From Aliagarivorans taiwanensis DSM 22990 (GTDB lineage Bacteria; Pseudomonadota; Gammaproteobacteria; Enterobacterales; Celerinatantimonadaceae): a stretch of DNA of 64,000 nucleotides. The notes under the pieces were generated by a model. That model was given only the letters and a program-made list of their open reading frames with translations. It was not told the origin of the DNA and ran no database searches. Shown here one piece after another: positions 41,928 to 49,906 of this stretch. Both the position numbers and the translations under genes were made by a program. The DNA lies in assembly GCF_000429505.1 (NCBI RefSeq), contig NZ_AUBZ01000001.1:1-64000 (forward strand), given 5' to 3'. Every line of letters begins with the position of its first letter. The stretch's first letter is position 1.

Positions 41928-42368
41928 TTAACTCTTTGAATTCATGTTTTGCTTCACATCAAAGAGTGACTCCACTAACACGCTTTCATCGAGGCTCACA
42001 TCGCCTGATAAATCACTTCGCATAGCGGCCACTATTTTACTGAATGCTCGATATGCTTCATCAGACGAAAGAGATGGATAGTTCTCAAAGAAATGATGTA
42101 ACGCCAGAACAACATCGTTACTTCCAATCAGTACAACTCTGGATTTCGCTTGGATCAACGTCGCTAACTGTTCCCGATTACGTTTAGCTCCATGCTTTGC
42201 AGAGCTCGCTAACTCAGCGACCGAGTTGATAAGATCTAAGTAAGCTTGCGTCCGGACTTCTAAAACGTTTTTGTTTCTCTCTGATTTGCGACCGAGATAA
42301 TACTGAGTGAAGGCGCTAGCTAGCACTCCACTTAAACCAATCAATGCAACAATTAACTTTATATCCAT
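41928..42368 (-). CDS. hypothetical membrane-anchored protein, 146 residues
   Basis: It has one N-terminal TM helix (MDIKLIVALIGLSGVLASAFTQYYL) followed by a basic segment and a helical cytoplasmic domain (LEVRTQAYLDLINSVAELAS, QLATLIQAKSRVVLIGSNDVV). This layout is common in small proteins associated with mobile or defence islands. Base composition is clearly more AT-rich than its neighbours, suggesting transfer. ATG 42,368 has AGGGA upstream; an earlier ATG lacks one. No family recognised. Confidence 0.7.
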   Translation of the reverse strand: MDIKLIVALIGLSGVLASAFTQYYLGRKSERNKNVLEVRTQAYLDLINSVAELASSAKHGAKRNREQLATLIQAKSRVVLIGSNDVVLALHHFFENYPSLSSDEAYRAFSKIVAAMRSDLSGDVSLDESVLVESLFDVKQNMNSKS

Positions 42369-42546
42369 GAGTATCCCTAACGCATTCAAACTAACCGAGT
42401 GGTTCAGATGATTATCGTTTGGCCCAGCAAAACATAGATCCTTCTCTCAATTCATTGCTACACCCGCAAAAATAATATTACCTATCAACAACTTATTAGA
42501 CTAGCCGAGATGGACGCAGATTTTGACTATATGTGACAACCACCCA

Positions 42547-42577
42547 TTGACCTGTCTACAGCTCTATAGTTTACAGT
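42547..42577 (+). promoter_or_regulatory. MerR-type promoter with 19-bp spacer
   Basis: TTGACC at 42,547 and TACAGT at 42,572 are separated by 19 bases, the over-long spacing that MerR-family regulators correct by twisting the DNA. The spacer holds an imperfect dyad (CTACAGCTCTATAG). It is 30 bases upstream of the MerR-fusion gene, so autoregulation is likely. A ribosome site AGGAG follows. Confidence 0.65.
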
Positions 42578-42607
42578 GTCTTCCATTCTCCCAGATGCAG
42601 GAGCCCT

Positions 42608-43777
42608 ATGGCCTATCGCATATCCGAGCTGGCAGCTGCCGTGGGACTGTCCCGCACCGCCTTGCTCTACTACGAAAAACAGCAGCTGATTCAAGGTAAG
42701 CGGCAAAGCAACGGCTACCGCGTATATAGCGAGCATGATCTGCAGCGGGTTCGCTTGATTCAGCAGCTACAGGCCGGTGGGCTAACCCTCAAAGAGTGCA
42801 AAGCCTGCCTGGAAGCCAAGGTGGACCGTGAGCTACTGCGCAACCGGCTTCAGGCACTGGACGGTGAGATTGCTCAAAAACAGCAATCCCGCCATTTACT
42901 TGCGGCGCTGCTCGGCGAAGGCGACCTAAAGGCATGGCACCAAACCGCCAACGAGCTAGCGCCGGATGCCCATCTGGATTGGTTAATAAAACAGGGCTTT
43001 AGCGAAAAAGATGCCCTACGACTGAAATGGTTATCGAAAGATATGAACGAACATGATCAATACATGGCCGACTTTATGAAGGTCTTTGAAACACTCGAGC
43101 GTTGGGGCCCGGGCAGCGAAAGCGACACCCTGCGCGCCTTTGAGCAAGTCCCCGGCGCGCCTACCTCAATACTAGAGATAGGCTGCGGCAAAGGGCTCAC
43201 AACAGCCCTATTGGCCCAGCATAGCAATGCGCAGATAACCGCCATAGACAACGAGCAGAGCGCTGTGGATGCCCTCAATCAACGGGCTCGCGAGCAAGGC
43301 TTGAGTGAGCGCATATCCGCCGTTAATGCCAGCATGACGGAGCTGCCGTTTAAGCCCGCCAGCTTCGAGCTAATTTGGGCGGAAGGCTGTGCCTATATCA
43401 TGGGCGTGGAGAAAGCCTTGCAGCAGTGGCGGCCACTGCTTAAGGACCAAGGCGTTTTGATGCTCAGTGATTTGGTCTGGCTAACCGATAGCCCTAGCGA
43501 GCAGGCAGTAGCATTCTGGAACCAAGAATACCCAGACATACAAACAGTGGCGACGCGCGAGCAGCAAGTTGAGGCGGCAGGCTACCAGCTACTTAGCAGC
43601 TTCACCCTCAGCCAACAGGCATGGCAGAACTACTACCAGCCGCTAGCGCAACGGGTCGAGCAGTTGCAACCGAGCATGGCGAATTCCAAAGCCCTTGAGG
43701 ATATCGGGAGCGAGTTAACCATCTACCAGCAGTGCGCCAGTGAGTTTGGTTATCAAGTGTTTTTGATGAAGCGCTAA
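42608..43777 (+). CDS. MerR-type regulator fused to a SAM-dependent methyltransferase
   Basis: Residues 1-70 form a MerR winged helix (YRISELAAAVGLSRTALLYYEKQQLI, NGYRVYSEHDLQRVRLIQQLQAGGLTL) with a dimerisation coil to about 110. Residues about 135-389 are a class I methyltransferase: motif I ILEIGCGKGLTTALLA near 187, TAIDNEQSAVDAL for motif II, and a post-I block ELPFKPASFELIWAEG. A protein that both reads DNA and methylates a small molecule could sense the methyltransferase substrate. AGGAG precedes the ATG. A MerR-like promoter lies just upstream. Target and substrate are unknown. Confidence 0.9.
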   Translation: MAYRISELAAAVGLSRTALLYYEKQQLIQGKRQSNGYRVYSEHDLQRVRLIQQLQAGGLTLKECKACLEAKVDRELLRNRLQALDGEIAQKQQSRHLLAALLGEGDLKAWHQTANELAPDAHLDWLIKQGFSEKDALRLKWLSKDMNEHDQYMADFMKVFETLERWGPGSESDTLRAFEQVPGAPTSILEIGCGKGLTTALLAQHSNAQITAIDNEQSAVDALNQRAREQGLSERISAVNASMTELPFKPASFELIWAEGCAYIMGVEKALQQWRPLLKDQGVLMLSDLVWLTDSPSEQAVAFWNQEYPDIQTVATREQQVEAAGYQLLSSFTLSQQAWQNYYQPLAQRVEQLQPSMANSKALEDIGSELTIYQQCASEFGYQVFLMKR

Positions 43778-43889
43778 GCGTCTAGTTTGAAGTGTGGCCA
43801 GCTTCCCGCAGCAAGTGTTGCTCTCTGCGGGGAGCAACATCCTTGAAGGAGCCCCATCAGGGTGAAGCGTTTAAGCGAGCTGAGGCCGT

Positions 43890-44129
43890 TTAGCCTTGAG
43901 CAATCTTAACGCGAATAGCGCGACCACCCACGTCGCTCATATGCAGTGCCTTAATGGCCGCCTTCGCCTCAGCGTCTTCTGGCATTTCCACAAACCCGAA
44001 GCCCTTAGACTTACCGGTCTCTTGGTCAAATACCAAGGTGCACTCGGCGACAACGCCATGTTCAGAAAACAGCGTGCGAACGTCATTTTCAGTGGTAGAG
44101 CGAGGCAGGTTGCGAACGAGAAGTTTCAT
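43890..44129 (-). CDS. RRM-type RNA-binding protein, 79 residues
   Basis: This is a single RNA recognition motif with RNP2 LLVRNL (3-8) and RNP1 KGFGFVEM (about 43-50), ending in RAIRVKIAQ. Such small RRM proteins occur in cyanobacteria and some gammaproteobacteria, where they bind RNA and are often induced by cold. It is divergent from the cold-shock gene at 44,461, which fits. The ribosome site is weak (GGA). Confidence 0.92.
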   Translation of the reverse strand: MKLLVRNLPRSTTENDVRTLFSEHGVVAECTLVFDQETGKSKGFGFVEMPEDAEAKAAIKALHMSDVGGRAIRVKIAQG

Positions 44130-44290
44130 AGGAGTCCATAAGGTGGGAAGAATTTCGCGCGGATTGTCTCAGCTGGGCTCAGCGAAGCCAAGTAAAGATT
44201 TATCTTTTCGAGATATCAACGGATGCTTGTCTCTACCCACTGCAATCTGAAAACGCTCGCAGACAGGCTGAGATTAATTTGAGAAAACGT

Positions 44291-44460
44291 TTGACAACGC
44301 TCTCGTTCGTCTATATTTTACCCGCAGCTTGAAAGTAAGCCCCTTTTAGTTCTCCATTTCGTTGTACCTAGTTGTTCCTCGTCCTGTAGTTTTAAATCTC
44401 GTTTGTTTTCCGCTGTTCACGCCTGCAAAAGGCTAATTTAATTTATACAGGATATACATC
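44291..44460 (+). promoter_or_regulatory. promoter and long leader of the cold-shock gene
   Basis: TTGACA at 44,291 is followed 17 bases later by TATTTT (44,314-44,319). Transcription from there gives an untranslated leader of about 135 bases. Long leaders of this kind in cspA-type genes act as temperature-dependent RNA switches that favour translation in the cold. AGGA stands nine bases before the ATG. Confidence 0.65.
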
Positions 44461-44670
44461 ATGTCTAACACCGTAACCGGCACCGTAAAATGGTTTAACG
44501 AATCAAAAGGCTTCGGCTTTATCGCTCAAGAAAACGGCCCTGACGTATTCGCTCACTTCCGTTCTATCGTGGGCAACGGCTTCAAAACTCTGGCTGAAGG
44601 CCAGCAAGTGAAGTTCACCGTGTCTCAAGGCCAAAAAGGTCCTCAAGCAGACAACATCGAAGTAATCTAA
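44461..44670 (+). CDS. CspA-family cold-shock protein
   Basis: This 69-residue OB-fold protein has RNP1 KGFGFI (about 16-21) and RNP2 DVFAHF (about 28-33), then [15 protein letters not shown]. It binds single-stranded RNA and DNA and melts mRNA structure. The length is normal for the family. It has a long leader and a strong terminator, as expected of a highly expressed single gene. Confidence 0.97.
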   Translation: MSNTVTGTVKWFNESKGFGFIAQENGPDVFAHFRSIVGNGFKTLAEGQQVKFTVSQGQKGPQADNIEVI

Positions 44671-44684
44671 GTCTGATTACTGAG

Positions 44685-44717
44685 AAAAAAGGCAAGCGTC
44701 TCAGCTTGCCTTTTTTG
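44685..44717 (+). terminator. intrinsic terminator of the cold-shock gene
   Basis: The perfect stem AAGGCAAGC-GTCTCA-GCTTGCCTT is flanked by runs of A and T, so it can also end the convergent TetR-type gene. Confidence 0.92.
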
Positions 44718-44740
44718 TATCTAATAGATTGTTTTCACGG

Positions 44741-45481
44741 TTAAATCAGCGCTAAACCGCGCAGCACCGTTTCAACCACAAAATCCTCCGCCTTACTAAA
44801 CTCCTCGTCGCTCAATGCACGCCCTTTGATCATGGCGATTTCGCTGTCGAAGTCGGCGTAGAACTGGGTCGTCCCCCAGATAAGAAACAGCAGATACAGC
44901 GGCTCAATGGCTCTCATCTTGCCTTGCGCTACCCACGCCTGAATCACCGAAGCCTTTTGCTTGGTCCAGCCGACCATTGGCAGGTCGATGGCATCGCGGA
45001 TAACCGGTGCGCCATGGATGATTTCGGTGGCGAAGATCTTCGACTCCTGCGGCCGGGTACGGCTATAGCGCATCTTCGCGAGGATGTATTCGCGGATCAC
45101 ATCGGCAGGCTCACGTTCAATGGCCCGCTCATCAAAGCCTTGGTTCCACATCTCAAGGATGTCATTGAGCACTGCGGTATACAGGCCAGCTTTAGATTTG
45201 AAGTAATAAAGGATGTTAGCTTTGGGCAGCTCCACCTTGTCGGCGATCGCCTGTACTGAGGTACCTTTATAACCGGCACTGGCAAACACTTCTGCCGCAG
45301 CCCGTAGGATGCGCTCTTCGTTGCGCTGGCGAATTGCCCCGCCCAGCTGTTTAGCTACGACTGGCTTTGCACCGCGGCGCTTACCTTTCGCATTGCCCCC
45401 AGCGTCAGCAGCGGCTTGCTGCGCAGAAGCAGACTCGGTTGTCACAGTTATCTGGTTTGGCGCGGCTGTAGTTTGCGTCAT
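44741..45481 (-). CDS. RutR-like TetR family regulator
   Basis: This 246-residue regulator has a 45-residue, poorly conserved N-terminal extension, then a TetR helix-turn-helix (about 55-100: RILRAAAEVFASAGYKGTSV, IADKVELPKANILYYFKSK). The ligand domain resembles E. coli RutR, for example LYTAVLNDILEMW, REYILAKMRYSRTRPQ and FLIWGTTQFYADFDSEI. RutR senses uracil or thymine and controls pyrimidine and purine breakdown. It is divergent from the xdh purine operon, and RutR-like boxes lie in the gap. GAGGA precedes the ATG. Confidence 0.87.
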   Translation of the reverse strand: MTQTTAAPNQITVTTESASAQQAAADAGGNAKGKRRGAKPVVAKQLGGAIRQRNEERILRAAAEVFASAGYKGTSVQAIADKVELPKANILYYFKSKAGLYTAVLNDILEMWNQGFDERAIEREPADVIREYILAKMRYSRTRPQESKIFATEIIHGAPVIRDAIDLPMVGWTKQKASVIQAWVAQGKMRAIEPLYLLFLIWGTTQFYADFDSEIAMIKGRALSDEEFSKAEDFVVETVLRGLALI

Positions 45482-45731
45482 CCAATCTATTCCTCATTAA
45501 AACCCGGCTCTTTATTTCGTATTTATCCTATGGCTGTCAAGTTGCTTAGGCAATCACTATGCTGCGACTCAATTGCACCAAGATCAAACGTTACCGGCAT
45601 GTTAACGCACCAATAAAGAACAAGGTTAGTGCTTACTGGCCACGCGAGTGCGGCCTGTAACTTTTGATTAACACCACAAGAATCGCAAGATACATGACAT
45701 TAACACGCAAAAACTATAATTTTAATAAAAC

Positions 45732-45747
45732 ACGACCAAGTGGTCAG
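45732..45747. promoter_or_regulatory. RutR-like box 1 (GACCA-AG-TGGTC core)
   Basis: A perfect palindrome GACCA-AG-TGGTC matches the core of the RutR consensus TTGACCA-N2-TGGTCAA (11 of 14 positions). On the minus strand it overlaps TTGGTC, which is 15 bases from a TATAGT, so it could cover the -35 of the leftward promoter of the regulator gene and give autorepression. Confidence 0.6.
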
Positions 45748-45768
45748 GTTTTTGCAGCCCCTTTGGGG

Positions 45769-45826
45769 ACTCACTTAAGCTTTGGGTAACTCACTTTAGC
45801 TTTGGATACTCACTTAAGCTTGAGTA
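45769..45826. repeat. three tandem 20-bp repeats, ACTCACTTAAGCTTTGG core
   Basis: Units start at 45,769, 45,789 and about 45,808, with period 20 bases, differing at a few positions. Each contains ACTCACTT(A/T)AGCTT. The last unit runs into an inverted repeat CTTGAGT-N5-ACTCAAG (45,819-45,837). Two helical turns of spacing suggest a protein-binding array. Confidence 0.8.
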
Positions 45827-45903
45827 ACTGACTCAAGTAGATACAAGCTGGATTCACGCTTTGGTCTAACATGCGGTAACTAGACCCAAGCTAAATGATA
45901 TGC

Positions 45904-46015
45904 GGAACGGTTCGCTGGATTTCAAGGACGAACAGTCTCAGTAGAGACTCAGCAGAACCTCGCGAACGTTCCCGTCGTCAGACTCGCCGATGCCGTAGCA
46001 GGCGAGTCTTTTTTT
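45904..46015 (+). ncRNA. candidate riboswitch or small RNA upstream of the purine operon (possible NMT1 xanthine/urate type)
   Basis: GGAACGGTTCGC (45,904-45,915) pairs with GCGAACGTTCC (45,962-45,972), an 11-pair helix with one bulge. Inside is a second hairpin AGTCTC-AGTA-GAGACT (45,934-45,949), separated from the first by an asymmetric internal loop of 18 and 12 bases. A strong terminator follows at 45,980-46,015. NMT1 riboswitches are described as a hairpin with a conserved internal loop that senses xanthine and uric acid next to purine-oxidation genes, which this position fits. I cannot check the consensus, so the class name is tentative. Confidence 0.5.
45980..46015 (+). terminator. strong intrinsic terminator between the structured RNA and xdhA
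   Basis: AGACTCGCC (45,980-45,988) pairs with GGCGAGTCT (46,001-46,009), a nine-pair stem with a 12-base loop and seven Ts. The 3' arm could also pair with a second AGACTC at 45,945-45,950 in the upstream hairpin, so two states are possible. Confidence 0.9.
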
Positions 46016-46025
46016 CGACAAAGAG

Positions 46026-46041
46026 TTGACCATATGGACAG
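46026..46041. promoter_or_regulatory. RutR-like box 2 (TTGACCA-TA-TGGACAG)
   Basis: It matches 12 of 14 positions of the RutR consensus and lies 50 bases before the xdhA start. The TTGACC within it could be the -35 of a rightward promoter, although I see no strong -10. It is thus well placed for repression or activation of the operon by the RutR-like protein. Confidence 0.6.
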
Positions 46042-46090
46042 GTTTTAACTAAGCCACTGCAACAGGCTTAGCGATAACAACGAGGATGCG

Positions 46091-47518
46091 ATGTTACAAA
46101 TCATGATCAACCAGCAGCTGGAAACGGTGGCCGATGCGCGTGCCGACACCATGCTGCTGACTTACCTGCGCGAACAGATGGAATTGACCGGCAGTAAGGA
46201 AGGCTGCGCCAGCGGCGATTGTGGCGCCTGCACGGTTGTCGTAGTCGAACTCGACGATCAGCAGCAGCTACGCTATCGCCAGATCAACGCCTGCATCACC
46301 CCGCTACATGCTCTACATGGCAAGCAGGTGATTACGGTTGAGCAACTAAAAAACCTGCAAGCTAATCAGCTACACCCAGTACAACAGGCGGTGGTGGACA
46401 AGCATGGTTCACAGTGTGGTTTTTGTACTCCGGGCATCATTATGTCGCTGTACGCCCTGAGCAAACAGCGCCAAGCCCCCGCCCACCCAGCGGAATATCT
46501 GGCCGGTAACCTGTGTCGCTGCACCGGCTACGGCCCGCTTATCGAAGCCGCCAACGATGTCGCCGAGCTGGCAGGCGTTGAGTATTTCGACCCCGCCCAG
46601 CCCGATGAAGCCGCCGTCAAAACCTGGCAGCAGCAGTGCACCACGCTGCAAAGCGGTGTCTACCATCGCCCGCAAACCCGCAGTGAGTTGACCGAGTTGC
46701 GCGCTAAGTACCCTGAGGCGCAGCTAATCGCTGGCGGTACCGATCTGGCGCTGGAGATCACCCAGCAGCTAAAAGATATCGAGCAGCTTATCGATATGTC
46801 GGCGGTGGACGATCTGCAAGGCATCAGCGAGACCGAGCAAGGCTGGCGCGTTGGTGCTGCCCTGCCGTTGGATATGTTCCATGAATTTATGCGCGAGCAC
46901 TTCCCGTCTACCGATGAACTCATTGAACGCCTTGGCAGCCTGACTATTCGCCGCCGCGGCACCTTAGGTGGCAGCCTCGGTCATGCCTCACCGATTGGCG
47001 ATATCGCGCCACTACTGATTAGCCTTGGCGGCAGCATTGAGATTGATGACGGAACAAACCGCCAGCTTTTCGCCCCCGAAGACTACATCACCGGCTATCG
47101 GCAGACCCGCCTGCAAAACAAGCAGTGGATCAGCGCCGTGCACCTGCCACGCCCACAACCGGGCACTCAACATGCCATCTACAAGGTCAGCAAGCGCTTC
47201 GAAGACGATATCGCCACCGTAGTGCTAGCCCTTAGCCTGCGCGTGGATGACGCCCAGCGGGTCAAGCACTGCATTATCTCGGCGGGCGGGATCGCGGCTA
47301 AATCCGTGCGCCTCAGGGAGCTGGAAGCGCTACTGCTAGGTCAGCCTTTTAACCAAATTAGTATCGACAAGCTCAAGGCCGCCGTGCCGCTGCACATCTC
47401 CCCCTTGTCAGATGTTCGAGCTAGCGCCGAATACCGCGTGCAGCTAGTGCAAAACCTGTTGCAACGCTTCTACCTGGAAAGCCAGCAAATCACCACGAGG
47501 TTGACCGACTATGCGTAA
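46091..47518 (+). CDS. xdhA: xanthine dehydrogenase, small (Fe-S/FAD) subunit
   Basis: This 475-residue subunit has a plant-type [2Fe-2S] site (Cys39, Cys44, Cys47 in EGCASGDCGACTV), a second cluster in CGFCTPG and CRCTGY (about 117-155), an FAD-binding domain (about 195-370, LIAGGTDLALEI and TLGGSLGHASPIGD) and a CO-dehydrogenase flavoprotein C-terminal domain. It passes electrons from the Mo centre to NAD. GAGG precedes the ATG. It overlaps xdhB by eight bases. The reaction is hypoxanthine to xanthine to urate. Confidence 0.96.
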   Translation: MLQIMINQQLETVADARADTMLLTYLREQMELTGSKEGCASGDCGACTVVVVELDDQQQLRYRQINACITPLHALHGKQVITVEQLKNLQANQLHPVQQAVVDKHGSQCGFCTPGIIMSLYALSKQRQAPAHPAEYLAGNLCRCTGYGPLIEAANDVAELAGVEYFDPAQPDEAAVKTWQQQCTTLQSGVYHRPQTRSELTELRAKYPEAQLIAGGTDLALEITQQLKDIEQLIDMSAVDDLQGISETEQGWRVGAALPLDMFHEFMREHFPSTDELIERLGSLTIRRRGTLGGSLGHASPIGDIAPLLISLGGSIEIDDGTNRQLFAPEDYITGYRQTRLQNKQWISAVHLPRPQPGTQHAIYKVSKRFEDDIATVVLALSLRVDDAQRVKHCIISAGGIAAKSVRLRELEALLLGQPFNQISIDKLKAAVPLHISPLSDVRASAEYRVQLVQNLLQRFYLESQQITTRLTDYA

Positions 47519-49895
47519 ACTCACTCAAGTCAGCCACCGCAAGCAGAGCGAAACACCGGTCGATTACCAAGTCGTTGGCCGCTCCCATAAGCACGAAAGC
47601 GCCGCTAAGCAAGTGAGTGGCGAAGCCCAGTTTATCGACGACTACCCTACCCCCCGTGGCTGCCTGCATGCTGCGGTGGTGGTAAGCGATGTGGCCAAAG
47701 GCCAGCTTGAGCAACTGGACTTGTCGGCGGTCGCCGCAGCGCCCGGCGTGGTGGGGGTGTACACCCATGAGGCGATCCCCGGCGAGAAGGATATCGGCCC
47801 GATCTTTAAGGGCGATCCACTGCTGGCCGAAGGCGAAATCAAGTACCACGGCCAACCCGTGGCACTGGTACTGGCGCGCAGCCATCGCCAAGCCTGGCAA
47901 GCAGCCGCACTGGCCAAGTTAACGATTAACCAACAGCACGCCCATGTCAGCTTTGAAGATGCTCAAACCATCGAGCCGGTGCTAGCGCCCAATCAAATGG
48001 GCCAAGCGGTGAGCCAAGATCAGTTGGCCACATCGGCCTTGCAAGTCAGCGGCGAGGTGAGTGTTGGCGGACAAGAGCACTTCTATCTGGAAGGGCAAAT
48101 CTCGTTGGCCGAACTCACCGAAGATGGTGGGATCTTCCTGCGCAGCTCCAGCCAGCACCCCACCGAGGTACAAACCCTGGTGGCGGAAGTGCTGCACGTA
48201 CCGTTTAGTAAGGTCACCGTGGACATGCGCCGTATGGGCGGTGGCTTTGGCGGTAAAGAAACTCAGGCGGCCCAATGGGCTTGTCTGGCCAGCCTCGGCG
48301 CGTGGCTCACCCGTAAGCCGGTTAAGCTGCGCCTGCCGCGCGCGGTAGATATGACCGCCACCGGCAAGCGCCACCCCTTTGTGAACCGTTTCCAGCTGGC
48401 AGCAGATGAACGAGGCGTCATTGAGAGCGCCAAGATTGAAGTGAACGGCCTGTGTGGTCACTCTGCCGACCTGTCCGGTGCCATCGTCGACCGGGCGATG
48501 TTCCATAGCGACAACGCCTACTCACTGGGCGCTGCCGAGGTGGTAGGCAATCGCCTGCGCACCGATATGGTCTCGCACACCGCCTTCCGTGGCTTTGGCG
48601 GGCCGCAAGGGATGATGGCGATTGAGCGGGCCATGCAGGATTTGAGCATTTCCGCCGGTATCGACGCCCTCGACCTGCGCCTGCGCAATCTCTACCGGGA
48701 AGGTCGCAACACCACCCACTACGGGATGGAGGTTGCGCAAACCGACACCATTAAAACGGTGATCGACACCTTGGCAGAGAGCAGCAGTTACCGTGCTCGC
48801 CGCGAACAGGTAAAAGCCTTTAATGCCGCTAATCCGGTACTGAAAAAAGGGCTGGCGCTAACCCCAGTGAAGTTCGGCATCTCCTTTACCGCCACCCACC
48901 TTAACCAAGCGGGTGCGCTGGTGCATGTCTATACCGATGGCAGTGTACAGGTATCGCACGGCGGCACGGAGATGGGTCAGGGCCTGCATACCAAGATCCA
49001 ACAGATCGTGGCGCAGAGCCTGGGGCTGGATTTTGACTCGGTGCTAATTACCTCAACCCGCACCGACAAGGTGCCGAACACCTCACCGACCGCAGCCTCG
49101 TCTGGCGCAGACCTCAACGGGATGGCCGCCCACAATGCAGCGATTGCCATCAAGCAGCGCCTATTGGACTTCGCCCGCGAGCACTACCAACTAAGCGGCG
49201 AGTTGGATATCGAAGATGGCCAGCTACTAAGTGGCGAGCGCCAGTTCCCTTGGGAAACCTTGGTGCAAGACGCCTACATGAACCGGGTGTCGCTGTCAGC
49301 CAGGGGCTTCTACAAGACTCCTAAAATCTGGTACGACTCCGCCAAATCGGTAGGTCGCCCGTTCTTCTACTTCTCGATTGGTGCCGCCTGCTCCGAGGTC
49401 ACCATCGATACCCTAACCGGCGAGATGGTGATTGATCGCGTCGATATCCTGCACGATGTTGGCAACAGCTTGAACCCGGCCATCGACCTTGGCCAGATTG
49501 AAGGCGCCTTTATCCAAGGTATGGGCTGGCTCACCAACGAAGAGCTGGTGTGGAACGAGCAAGGTAAGCTGCTCAGCAATAGCCCGATGAACTACAAGAT
49601 CCCCACCATCGGCGACTACCCCAAAGCGATGAACATCGCGCTGTTCGACAAGGCCAACCCCGAGCATAGCATCTACCGCTCTAAAGCAGTCGGCGAGCCA
49701 CCGTTTATGCATGCCATCAGCGTGTGGTGCGCCATCTACGATGCGATTGCCTCATTGGCCGATCACCAACATGCGGTGCCGCTTAACGCGCCGGCCACTG
49801 GCGAAGAAATCCTGCGAGCCTGTAACGCAATCACTCAGGCAAAGTCGACGTCAAACAGTGCAACTGAGGTGGCCGAGGAGGTGGACAATGCCTAA
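47511..49895 (+). CDS. xdhB: xanthine dehydrogenase, molybdopterin subunit
   Basis: This 794-residue catalytic subunit has an N-terminal a/b hammerhead domain (GEAQFIDDYPTPRGCLHAAVV) and the Mo-cofactor region with MGGGFGGKE, AFRGFGGPQG and GTEMGQGLHTKIQQIVAQ. The catalytic glutamate lies in AVGEPPFMHA near residue 730. The protein hydroxylates purines at the Mo site. It requires XdhC, encoded next, for insertion of sulfurated cofactor. Length is normal for bacterial XdhB. Confidence 0.96.
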   Translation: MRKLTQVSHRKQSETPVDYQVVGRSHKHESAAKQVSGEAQFIDDYPTPRGCLHAAVVVSDVAKGQLEQLDLSAVAAAPGVVGVYTHEAIPGEKDIGPIFKGDPLLAEGEIKYHGQPVALVLARSHRQAWQAAALAKLTINQQHAHVSFEDAQTIEPVLAPNQMGQAVSQDQLATSALQVSGEVSVGGQEHFYLEGQISLAELTEDGGIFLRSSSQHPTEVQTLVAEVLHVPFSKVTVDMRRMGGGFGGKETQAAQWACLASLGAWLTRKPVKLRLPRAVDMTATGKRHPFVNRFQLAADERGVIESAKIEVNGLCGHSADLSGAIVDRAMFHSDNAYSLGAAEVVGNRLRTDMVSHTAFRGFGGPQGMMAIERAMQDLSISAGIDALDLRLRNLYREGRNTTHYGMEVAQTDTIKTVIDTLAESSSYRARREQVKAFNAANPVLKKGLALTPVKFGISFTATHLNQAGALVHVYTDGSVQVSHGGTEMGQGLHTKIQQIVAQSLGLDFDSVLITSTRTDKVPNTSPTAASSGADLNGMAAHNAAIAIKQRLLDFAREHYQLSGELDIEDGQLLSGERQFPWETLVQDAYMNRVSLSARGFYKTPKIWYDSAKSVGRPFFYFSIGAACSEVTIDTLTGEMVIDRVDILHDVGNSLNPAIDLGQIEGAFIQGMGWLTNEELVWNEQGKLLSNSPMNYKIPTIGDYPKAMNIALFDKANPEHSIYRSKAVGEPPFMHAISVWCAIYDAIASLADHQHAVPLNAPATGEEILRACNAITQAKSTSNSATEVAEEVDNA

Positions 49896-49906
49896 GGAGT
49901 CATCCC

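Noticed and set aside
43816-43838. Hairpin GTTGCTC/GAGCAAC between the MerR fusion and RRM genes as a terminator
   Set aside because: No T run on either strand; it may still be a minor mRNA structure.
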